Shown here: positions 45,816-52,523 of the stretch, in pieces
Layout of the letters: the number at the start of each line of letters is the position of its first letter
Position numbering within the stretch: position 1 is the stretch's first letter
NCBI GenBank assembly: GCA_910575445.1
Contig: CAJTFW010000003.1
Location: forward strand, 124,001 to 188,000
From: Lachnospiraceae bacterium
GTDB lineage: Bacteria; Bacillota; Clostridia; Lachnospirales; Lachnospiraceae
Direction of reading: 5' to 3'
Length of the DNA: 64,000 nt
Position numbers and translations under genes: made by a program
Notes under the pieces: model-generated
Told to the model about the DNA's origin: nothing
The model's database searches: none
What the model saw: the letters and a program-made list of their open reading frames with translations, nothing else

Positions 45816-46949
45816 ATGTATTACGCTAATAATATAGTTAAAGAATTAAAAAAAAGTCATCAAATTATTCTTTTTGGTACAGGACTTGTGGCTTTTGAAG
45901 TTGCTAACTGTTTAATGGAAAGACCTTATAGACTACCTATAGATGGTTTTATGGTATCAAAGAAAGAAAATCAGCCAGAACAAATCATGGGGATTCCTGT
46001 ATATGATTTTGCATCTGCGCAAGGCGTGATTGATAAAGATGTTACTATTGTAATATCAACAATGGAAAAACATCTGCGCTCTATTCAAGTGGCTTTAGAA
46101 AAGCATGGGTATCAAAATATCATTTCTATGACATTTGAAAGTGATTTGTGGAGTTTCATACAAGGAAATACATACAGAGAAAAGTGTCTTGTACAAAATC
46201 TGCCTTATCGAACATTAGAAGAAGAACTTGAGAAATCTTTTGAAATCTGTGATACATGTACTAAAAAGATACATGTATATACAGTTAGGTCTCATATGGA
46301 CAAGCCTTTGCTAGAAAATTTATCACAATTCTCTTGGGAGATTCCTATCCAGGCAGGAGCAGCTTTGACAGAACAGAAAATTTGTACGATTCGAGATGAT
46401 ATGGGAGAAAATATTTCTTATAAAAATAGGAAATATTGTGAACTGACTGCTTTATATTGGATTTGGAAAAATGATTGTGCTGATTATATAGGATTGTGTC
46501 ATTATCGACGGCATTTTGAATTGGATGAAAAAATATTAAAACGTTTAGCAAGTTCAGATATTGATGTGGTATTGACATTGCCAATTCTAAACTTTTCAAG
46601 TGTTCGAGAAGTGTATCGACATGACCATATAGAGGATGACTGGGATAAGATGTTAGAAGCTATACGAGTTCTATCACCTGTCTATATGCCAGAAGCAATA
46701 GAGATTCAAAATGGGAATTATTACTATGGCTATAATATGTTTATTGCCCGCAAAAAAATTTTTGATGACTATTGTACTTGGCTATTTCCGATTTTGGAAT
46801 ATTGTGAGAAAAAATGCGAAGAAAAAGCAGATAGATACCAAGAGCGGTATATTGGATTTTTGGCAGAACGGTTGTTGACTATTTATATGAAACACCATGA
46901 GTCTAATCTTAAAATTGTTCATGGAAAAAAACATTTTGTAAAAAGTTGA
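45816..46949 (+). CDS. DUF4422 glycosyltransferase-like protein with N-terminal Rossmann-like module
   Basis: The ATG at 45816 is preferred over a TTG at 45756 inside the previous gene. The 377-residue protein starts with the recurring module (IILFGTGLVAFEVANCLMERPYRLPIDGFMVS) and continues as DUF4422 (about 140-377): PIQAGAALTEQKICTIRDDMGENISYKNRKYCELTALYWIWKN, IGLCHYRRHFEL, YYGYNMFIARKKIFDDYCTWLFPILEY. DUF4422 is tied to capsule or exopolysaccharide synthesis and is thought to be a glycosyltransferase. A paralogue lies at 48277. Confidence 0.82.
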   Translation: MYYANNIVKELKKSHQIILFGTGLVAFEVANCLMERPYRLPIDGFMVSKKENQPEQIMGIPVYDFASAQGVIDKDVTIVISTMEKHLRSIQVALEKHGYQNIISMTFESDLWSFIQGNTYREKCLVQNLPYRTLEEELEKSFEICDTCTKKIHVYTVRSHMDKPLLENLSQFSWEIPIQAGAALTEQKICTIRDDMGENISYKNRKYCELTALYWIWKNDCADYIGLCHYRRHFELDEKILKRLASSDIDVVLTLPILNFSSVREVYRHDHIEDDWDKMLEAIRVLSPVYMPEAIEIQNGNYYYGYNMFIARKKIFDDYCTWLFPILEYCEKKCEEKADRYQERYIGFLAERLLTIYMKHHESNLKIVHGKKHFVKS

Positions 46950-47032
46950 ATTATGTATTGCACTTTGAAAATTTCATACTTGTATCAAAATCTTAACTAT
47001 TTTAACTATTTATACTAACTTTCCGCTTTCTA

Positions 47033-47075
47033 TTGACAAACATACGTTCCTAATTTATAATAAGAACACAAGTTC
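47033..47075 (+). promoter_or_regulatory. Consensus promoter with LexA-like (SOS) boxes
   Basis: TTGACA (47033-47038) and TATAAT (47056-47061) are separated by exactly 17 bases. GAACACAAGTTC (47064-47075) fits the Gram-positive LexA pattern GAAC-N4-GTTC just after the -10, and AAACATACGTTC (47038-47049) inside the spacer matches at all but one position. Both overlap the polymerase footprint. Confidence 0.6.
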
Positions 47076-47098
47076 GATGAAACGAAAGGAGGAACGAT

Positions 47099-48139
47099 AT
47101 GGGAAAAGTTGCGGGAAGTATACATGTCTTAAGCGATATGCAGATTACAGCCAATACCACCGGGTTAGACGCTTACAGCAAGACCATCCTGCGTAATAAG
47201 GAAGTGTTAGCAGTGATTCTACAAGAAGTGATTACAGAGTACAAAGGATATACGCGAAAAGAAGTAATGGATTTTATTGAGACAGATTCCATTACTGCTG
47301 AAAGTGAAGTCTCTCCAGGTCGAACCAATACGCAAGTGCAAGGAGACAGTGCAGAATTTATTCATCTAAATGAAAAGACCTCCTATTTTGACCTTGCCTT
47401 TCGGGCGAAGAATCCCGTTCTTTCTAAAAAGGATGTATTTGTCAGTCTACATATGGATGTCGAGCCACAAAAAGACTATCGTCCAGGCTATCCTGTAGAG
47501 AAAAGAGGTGTTTATTATCTGGCCAGACGATTATCTTCCCAGTTATCCTTGACAACAGAGACTACAGATTATGGACAGCTAGAAAAGTGCTATAGTATCT
47601 GGATTTGTAGAGACAATATTCCGAAGAAAGCCCAATATAGTGTCTCTGTCTATGAGATGACAAATACAAAAAATACCTGTTCCTATAAAGTTAAGGAAGA
47701 ATACTACAATTTGATGACATTAGTGATTATCAAATTGGGAAATGTAGTGTATAATGGTAAAAAAGAAGAAGAATATTATGAGCTTCTTCGTTTCTTAGAT
47801 ACCATTATGTCTCCACATAAAGAAGACTTTATGGATACTGTAAAAGAGTATATTGACTTTTCTCAGAACAAAGAACTTTGGAAGGAGGTAACGCATGTGA
47901 CTGGTCTTGGATTGAGTATTTTTAACGAGGGTTTGATAAAAGGAAGAGAAGAAGGAAAAGAAGAAGGAAAATTAGAAGGAAAGCTTGAAGCAACCTTAGA
48001 AGGAATCCAGGCATTAATTGAAGATAACTTAGAAGAACAGATTCCTAGAGAGAGAAGCTTAGAAAAGCTTCAGAGGCGTTTTCATCTTACGGAGGAAAAG
48101 GCTATCGAGTACTATGAGAGATTTGCAGGAAAGGTATAG
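47099..48139 (+). CDS. Rpn-family recombination-promoting nuclease/putative transposase
   Basis: The 346-residue protein follows a GGAGGAACGAT ribosome site. It has the PD-(D/E)XK core of the family: YFDLAFRAKN for the Asp, LHMDVEPQKDYRPGYPVEKRGVYYLARRLSSQL for the E-x-Q segment and following helix, and EYYNLMTLVIIKLGN. The C-terminus has the EGKEEGKLEGKLEATLEG repeat typical of Rpn proteins. Rpn nucleases promote RecA-independent recombination. It is an insertion between two DUF4422 genes with its own promoter and terminator, and its base composition is unlike the AT-rich genes before it. Confidence 0.82.
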   Translation: MGKVAGSIHVLSDMQITANTTGLDAYSKTILRNKEVLAVILQEVITEYKGYTRKEVMDFIETDSITAESEVSPGRTNTQVQGDSAEFIHLNEKTSYFDLAFRAKNPVLSKKDVFVSLHMDVEPQKDYRPGYPVEKRGVYYLARRLSSQLSLTTETTDYGQLEKCYSIWICRDNIPKKAQYSVSVYEMTNTKNTCSYKVKEEYYNLMTLVIIKLGNVVYNGKKEEEYYELLRFLDTIMSPHKEDFMDTVKEYIDFSQNKELWKEVTHVTGLGLSIFNEGLIKGREEGKEEGKLEGKLEATLEGIQALIEDNLEEQIPRERSLEKLQRRFHLTEEKAIEYYERFAGKV

Positions 48140-48212
48140 CCCATTTATTATCAACTCCATATAGAATCAGCAATCAAAATCCTGATATCAAGTATGAAAG
48201 ACAACCGTCAAC

Positions 48213-48235
48213 ATCCTGATATCAGGATTTTTTTG
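48213..48235 (+). terminator. Intrinsic terminator of the rpn gene
   Basis: The perfect palindrome ATCCTGATATCAGGAT (48213-48228) is followed by a T-run. A partial direct copy of its left half lies at 48177-48190. Confidence 0.8.
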
Positions 48236-48276
48236 TTTATCAATAACAAGCCAATATCAAAAAGGAGGTGTCTTCT

Positions 48277-49362
48277 ATGGACTTGGCAATCTATGGCGCT
48301 CAGGGGATTGCGCTAGGTACTTATGAGGCAATCCATCATTTATATCCTATCCGTCCTGTCCGTTGCTTTTTAGTAACGGAACTTGGCAGCAATCCAAAAG
48401 TTCTATCAAATCTTCCTGTCCTAGAAGTAAAGTCTTTTGCCAGTTCTTTATCCCAGACAGAGAAAGATTCCATCGAAATATTGATTGCCACCCCTGAAAA
48501 TGTCATGCCAGAGATTGAGAGACATTTGGATAGTTATGGGCTTTTTTGTCATGTCCGTTTAACCTCTACAAGATGGGCGGAGCTTATGAGCTATCATGGT
48601 GTTTGTGAAAAAAATCACATGCCTTTGCGTGCACTTCCAGTTGGTTATCATAGAGCAAATATTCATCTGTATATGGCAAAATTTTATCGGGACAAGCCAT
48701 TGGCAACGGATTATTCCATGCCAGAGTGGATAACACCGATTCAGGTTGGAGCGGCTCTGTGTGAGGAGCGTGTTGCCAATCTTTTAGACTGCGACGGAGA
48801 GCATATTTCTGAGAAAAATGCCAATTATTCTGAGCTTACAGCTCTCTATTGGATTTGGAAAAATCGATTGTGCACTTCTTCTGTCTATGACCACGTGGAG
48901 TATTATGGTCTGACACATTATCGGAGAATCTTGGAGTTTATAGAGGATGATATATTAAGGCTTGTGGACAATAAAGTGGATGTGGTGCTTCCGTATCCAA
49001 TGCCGTATGAGCCGGATATAGAGATGCACCATAAGCGATATGTAAAGACAGAAGACTGGCAGGTGGTATTAGAAGCAATCGCTAAGATTTGGCCAGAAGA
49101 TGCCAGGCAGTTCAAAGATATATTAAAGCAGCGGTATTTTTACAATTATAATATTGTATTAGCTAGAAAAGAAGTGCTAAAGGCGTATTGTGGCTGGTTA
49201 TTTCCTATTTTGGAATATGTGGAATTGCACAGTAGTCCAAAGGGTCAGGATAGGGCAGACCGCTATATGGGATATATTGCGGAGTCATTAGCGACGTATT
49301 ATTTTATGGCTTGTAGAGAGAAGCTACATATCACCCACGCCGGCTGTAGATTTTTAATATAA
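48277..49362 (+). CDS. DUF4422 glycosyltransferase-like protein, paralogue
   Basis: ATG at 48277 lies 8 bases after AAAGGAGG and is preferred to a GTG at 48268. The 361-residue protein opens with a Rossmann-like module (MDLAIYGAQGIALGTYEAIHHLYPIRPVRCFLVT) and then DUF4422: TPIQVGAALCEERVANLLDCDGEHISEKNANYSELTALYWIWKN, YGLTHYRRILEF, FYNYNIVLARKEVLKAYCGWLFPILEY. It parallels the protein encoded at 45816 but is much less AT-rich, so it is either an older resident copy or separately acquired. Confidence 0.82.
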   Translation: MDLAIYGAQGIALGTYEAIHHLYPIRPVRCFLVTELGSNPKVLSNLPVLEVKSFASSLSQTEKDSIEILIATPENVMPEIERHLDSYGLFCHVRLTSTRWAELMSYHGVCEKNHMPLRALPVGYHRANIHLYMAKFYRDKPLATDYSMPEWITPIQVGAALCEERVANLLDCDGEHISEKNANYSELTALYWIWKNRLCTSSVYDHVEYYGLTHYRRILEFIEDDILRLVDNKVDVVLPYPMPYEPDIEMHHKRYVKTEDWQVVLEAIAKIWPEDARQFKDILKQRYFYNYNIVLARKEVLKAYCGWLFPILEYVELHSSPKGQDRADRYMGYIAESLATYYFMACREKLHITHAGCRFLI

Positions 49363-49381
49363 GGAAGGAAGACGATACAAT

Positions 49382-50044
49382 ATGCAATTTGAGTTAATGG
49401 CATCAATGATGTGTGCCAACTATGGAAATCTTGAAAAAGAAGTAAAGGAGTTAGAGGAAGGTGGTATTGACTCTTTTCATATCGATATTATGGATGGACG
49501 CTATGTTCCTAATTTTGCGATGTCTCTAAATGATATGCGCTATATTGCTGGTGCGACTTCCAAGCCTTTGGATGTGCATCTGATGATTGAGCATCCCAAC
49601 AACCGCATCAATCTGTTTCTTGGCGCTCTTAGAAAGGGAGATACGGTCTATATTCATCCAGAAGCAGAATACCATCCCTCAACCACACTGCAAAGTATTA
49701 TCAACGCTGGTATGGTGCCTGGGATTGCAATTAATCCGGGAACTTCGGTGGAAACTGTGATGGAGATGCTTAGAATTGTAAAAAAGGTACTGGTTATGTC
49801 GGTAAATCCTGGCAATGCAGGTCAGATGTATCTGCCCTACGTTGGTAAAAAAATCACAAAGTTATTGTCCTTAAAAGAAGATATGGAGTTTGAAATCTAC
49901 TGGGACGGCGCCTGCAGTGCGGATAAAATCTTAGAATTTGCCCCCAAAGGGGTAAAGGGTTTTGTGCTTGGAACAACGCTTCTCTTTGGCAGAGGAAAGC
50001 CCTATGGAGACACTTTGCAGGCGATTCGGGAGCTGAGGTTTTAA
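49382..50044 (+). CDS. Ribulose-phosphate 3-epimerase-like protein
   Basis: The 220-residue TIM barrel has LMASMMCANYGNLEKEVKELEEGGIDSFHIDIMDGRYVPNFAM, PLDVHLMIEHP and VLVMSVNPGNAGQMYLPYVGKKI, matching ribulose-5-phosphate 3-epimerases. Together with the next two genes it would make ribulose 5-phosphate available for CDP-polyol synthesis. It may instead be an allulose-phosphate-type epimerase. Strong AAGGAAGG-type ribosome site. Confidence 0.82.
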   Translation: MQFELMASMMCANYGNLEKEVKELEEGGIDSFHIDIMDGRYVPNFAMSLNDMRYIAGATSKPLDVHLMIEHPNNRINLFLGALRKGDTVYIHPEAEYHPSTTLQSIINAGMVPGIAINPGTSVETVMEMLRIVKKVLVMSVNPGNAGQMYLPYVGKKITKLLSLKEDMEFEIYWDGACSADKILEFAPKGVKGFVLGTTLLFGRGKPYGDTLQAIRELRF

Positions 50045-50081
50045 GATGCTGACTGATAGGACGCGGAGGCAGAAGTAAGAT

Positions 50082-50789
50082 ATGAATATTGCATTGATTT
50101 TATCTGGCGGAACTGGAGCAAGGCTAGGTGCTAAGATTCCAAAACAATACATAAAAATAGAAGGAAAACCGATTATTTCTTATTGTATAGAGACACTGTC
50201 TAAGCATCCGCAGATTGATGCAATGCAGATTGTGGCGGATAAAGCTTGGTATAAGGAGATAGAAAAATGGTTAGAGACAGCAGATTGTCAGAGAAAATTC
50301 AGAGGTTTTTCTAAGCCGGGAAAGAATCGGCAGCTTTCTATCTATCATGCTTTAGAAGATATAAAAGCTTATACTACAGATACCGATTATATCTTTATTC
50401 ACGATGCAGCCCGTCCGCTGCTTTCTAAGAGACAGATTAGCAACTGTCTAGATGCAGCTGTCCTATGTGATGGTGTGATGCCGGTTCTTCCTATGAAAGA
50501 TACGGTCTATCACAGCATCAATGGAAAAAAGGTGGAAGCACTGTTAAACCGAAAAGAAATCTACGCAGGACAAGCCCCAGAGGTTTTCCAATATGGAAAA
50601 TATTATGCGGCAAATCGGTGTCTGCTGCCTGATAAGATTTTAACAATCAATGGTTCTACTGAGCCGGCGATTCTCTATGGGATGGATATTATGATGATTC
50701 CGGGAGAGGAAGCGAACTTTAAGATTACTACAAAAGAGGATTTAAAGCGATTTCAAAAGATGGTAGAAAAAGGAGCAGATAGAGGATGA
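50082..50789 (+). CDS. IspD/TarI-family cytidylyltransferase
   Basis: The 235-residue protein opens MNIALILSGGTGARLGAKIPKQYIKIEGKPI, the nucleotide-binding loop, and has YIFIHDAARPLLSKRQI and the MPVLPMKDTVY segment. Members are IspD (isoprenoid pathway) or TarI/Bcs1 (ribitol-5-phosphate cytidylyltransferase). A polyol dehydrogenase overlaps its 3' end by 4 bases, the TarI-TarJ arrangement, so CDP-ribitol or a related CDP-polyol is the favoured product. Confidence 0.82.
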   Translation: MNIALILSGGTGARLGAKIPKQYIKIEGKPIISYCIETLSKHPQIDAMQIVADKAWYKEIEKWLETADCQRKFRGFSKPGKNRQLSIYHALEDIKAYTTDTDYIFIHDAARPLLSKRQISNCLDAAVLCDGVMPVLPMKDTVYHSINGKKVEALLNRKEIYAGQAPEVFQYGKYYAANRCLLPDKILTINGSTEPAILYGMDIMMIPGEEANFKITTKEDLKRFQKMVEKGADRG

Positions 50790-51829
50790 AAGCATGGGTG
50801 TTACATGGAATTGGAGATTTGCGGCTAGAGGAGAGGGAAGAAAAGGCACTTTTAGATGAGGAAGTCTTAGTTGCTGTTAAAGCGGCGGGTATCTGTGGCT
50901 CAGATATTCCAAGATGCTACCAGACAGGTGCTCATACACATCCTTTGATACTGGGACATGAGTTTGCCGGCAAAGTTGTAAAGCTAGGAGCTAAGGTGGA
51001 TAAAAGCTGGCTTGGGCAGCGCGTGGGTGTCTTTCCTTTGCTTCCTTGTAAGGAGTGTATTCCCTGCCAGAAAAAGCAATATGAGATGTGTCAGCACTAC
51101 AGCTATTTGGGCTCTCGTCAAGATGGAGGTTTTGCAGAATATGTAACGGTACCTGTCTGGAATCTGCTACCTCTTCCAGAAGAAGTGACCTATGAAGAAG
51201 CAGCGATGTTGGAGCCTATGGCAGTGGCTGCTCATGCCATGCGGCGTCTCTGCGTCTCATCTTCTGATACAGTAGCAGTGTGTGGACTTGGAACGATTGG
51301 CCTGCTGCTTGTAATGTTCCTCTGGGAAGCAGGCATTAGAAATCTTTTCGTCCTTGGAAATAAAGAATTTCAAAAAGAAAAAATCTTAGAGCTTGGCTTA
51401 CCAGAAACGTCATACTGTGACATTAGAAGCGAGAAGGTATCACAATGGTTGAAGGAGCATACGAATCATCTGGGTGTCGATTGTTTTTTTGAATGTGTAG
51501 GAAAAAATCAGATGATTTCTCTGGCCATAGAGCACACAGCTCCTTCTGGAAAAGTGATGCTGATTGGCAATCCTTTTGAAGACCTGCATCTAAAAAAAGA
51601 GATTTACTGGAAAATCCTTCGCTGTCAGCTACAGATATTTGGAACCTGGAATTCTTCTTTTTTACATACAAAAGAAGATGACTGGAACTATGTATTAAGG
51701 CTTTTACAACAAAAAAAGATTTCTCCAACAAAGCTGATTTCGCATAGATTTTCACTTGAGGAACTAGAGACTGGATTAGAGATAATGCGAGACAAGACAG
51801 AAGAATATGGAAAGATAATAATAAGCTAA
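50786..51829 (+). CDS. Zinc-dependent medium-chain polyol-phosphate dehydrogenase (TarJ/GatD-like)
   Basis: The 347-residue protein has the catalytic zinc motif GICGSDIPRCYQTG and GHEFAGKVVKLG, the four structural-zinc cysteines in CKECIPCQKKQYEMC, and the NAD(P) fold VAVCGLGTIGLLLVMF. Galactitol-1-phosphate and ribitol-5-phosphate dehydrogenases belong here. Overlap with the cytidylyltransferase favours reduction of ribulose 5-phosphate to ribitol 5-phosphate for CDP-ribitol. Confidence 0.82.
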   Translation: MKAWVLHGIGDLRLEEREEKALLDEEVLVAVKAAGICGSDIPRCYQTGAHTHPLILGHEFAGKVVKLGAKVDKSWLGQRVGVFPLLPCKECIPCQKKQYEMCQHYSYLGSRQDGGFAEYVTVPVWNLLPLPEEVTYEEAAMLEPMAVAAHAMRRLCVSSSDTVAVCGLGTIGLLLVMFLWEAGIRNLFVLGNKEFQKEKILELGLPETSYCDIRSEKVSQWLKEHTNHLGVDCFFECVGKNQMISLAIEHTAPSGKVMLIGNPFEDLHLKKEIYWKILRCQLQIFGTWNSSFLHTKEDDWNYVLRLLQQKKISPTKLISHRFSLEELETGLEIMRDKTEEYGKIIIS

Positions 51830-51837
51830 ATTTAGAA

Positions 51838-51869
51838 GCTCTCAGGGATTATCTCGGAGAGCTTTTTTA
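51838..51869 (+). terminator. Terminator closing the glycan cluster
   Basis: AGCTCTC (51838-51844) pairs with GAGAGCT (51857-51863), followed by a T-run. Confidence 0.8.
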
Positions 51870-51937
51870 GGTAGTGTAAAATTTTTTAGTTGGGTTAAAA
51901 GTATAAATTGGAATTTATATTTTGTGATGTAAGTGAC

Positions 51938-52096
51938 GCCAGGGCAGGAGGGTCATAGGTTCCTTCCAGACCCCGCTCTCGCTTAATGAACGCCTATAGC
52001 GGTACTAAATTCGCGACTGCGCGTTCCGCTTGCGCTCATTAAGTGCCGATGGCGTTCAATGGGTCTTTCAGGAACCTATGACCCTCCTGCCCTGGC
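51938..52096 (+). repeat. Structured hairpin element, copy 1
   Basis: Perfect 26-base arms (51938-51963 and 52071-52096) clasp a 99-base core (51968-52066) that begins AGACCC and ends GGGTCT. Inside the core GAACGCC pairs with GGCGTTC, CGGTACT with AGTGCCG, AAT with ATT, and two GCG/CGC steps close a small loop. No open frame of note and no T-run. It lies between the glycan-cluster terminator and pyruvate carboxylase. Confidence 0.8.
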
Positions 52097-52206
52097 TGAC
52101 TATGATTACCGATGCAATGTAAATTACTATTGCATAATGTTGTGTAGAGTATATAAATGAAGTATTCTGCCTGAAGCGTATGTATCGGAGCCAATACACA
52201 GCCCGA

Positions 52207-52353
52207 CATGACCTGGTAGATATTCCTGCAAGACCCATTGGACGCCATCGGCACTTAGCGAGCGCAAGCGGCACGCGCAGTCGCGAGCTTAGTACCGCTA
52301 TAGGCGTTCATTAAGCGAGAGCGGGGTCTGGAAGGAATATCTACCAGGTCGTG
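52207..52353 (-). repeat. Structured hairpin element, copy 2, inverted
   Basis: The 99-base core (52231-52329) is the reverse complement of copy 1 with 6 differences. Its arms (52210-52226 and 52334-52350, 17 perfect pairs, extended by G-U pairing) are unrelated to the arms of copy 1 except for the innermost TTCC/GGAA. About 110 bases separate the two copies and hold a small TGCAAT/ATTGCA hairpin. Confidence 0.8.
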
Positions 52354-52413
52354 GCGAGCGTCCTTTATATTAAAAACACTTCAACCTGTAGCAAAACCCA
52401 AAAATAAAGTTAC

Positions 52414-52467
52414 CTTATCGTTTTTTCAACAAAATATTGACAGATTACCCAAAATATGTCACGATAA
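52414..52467 (+). promoter_or_regulatory. Possible operator/promoter region of pyruvate carboxylase
   Basis: TTATCGT (52414-52420) and ACGATAA (52461-52467) form an inverted pair around a TTGACA at 52437-52442. No well-spaced -10 is evident, so the promoter call is weak. Confidence 0.3.
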
Positions 52468-52523
52468 AATAATTAGTAAAAATCAGGGGAATTACTAAAA
52501 TTTTCAAAACAGGGGGTAAAAAA

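Noticed and set aside
51938-52353. CRISPR array or simple terminator explanation for the paired repeats
   Set aside because: There are only two units, they are in opposite orientation, there are no spacer-length repeats, and no T-runs follow the hairpins.
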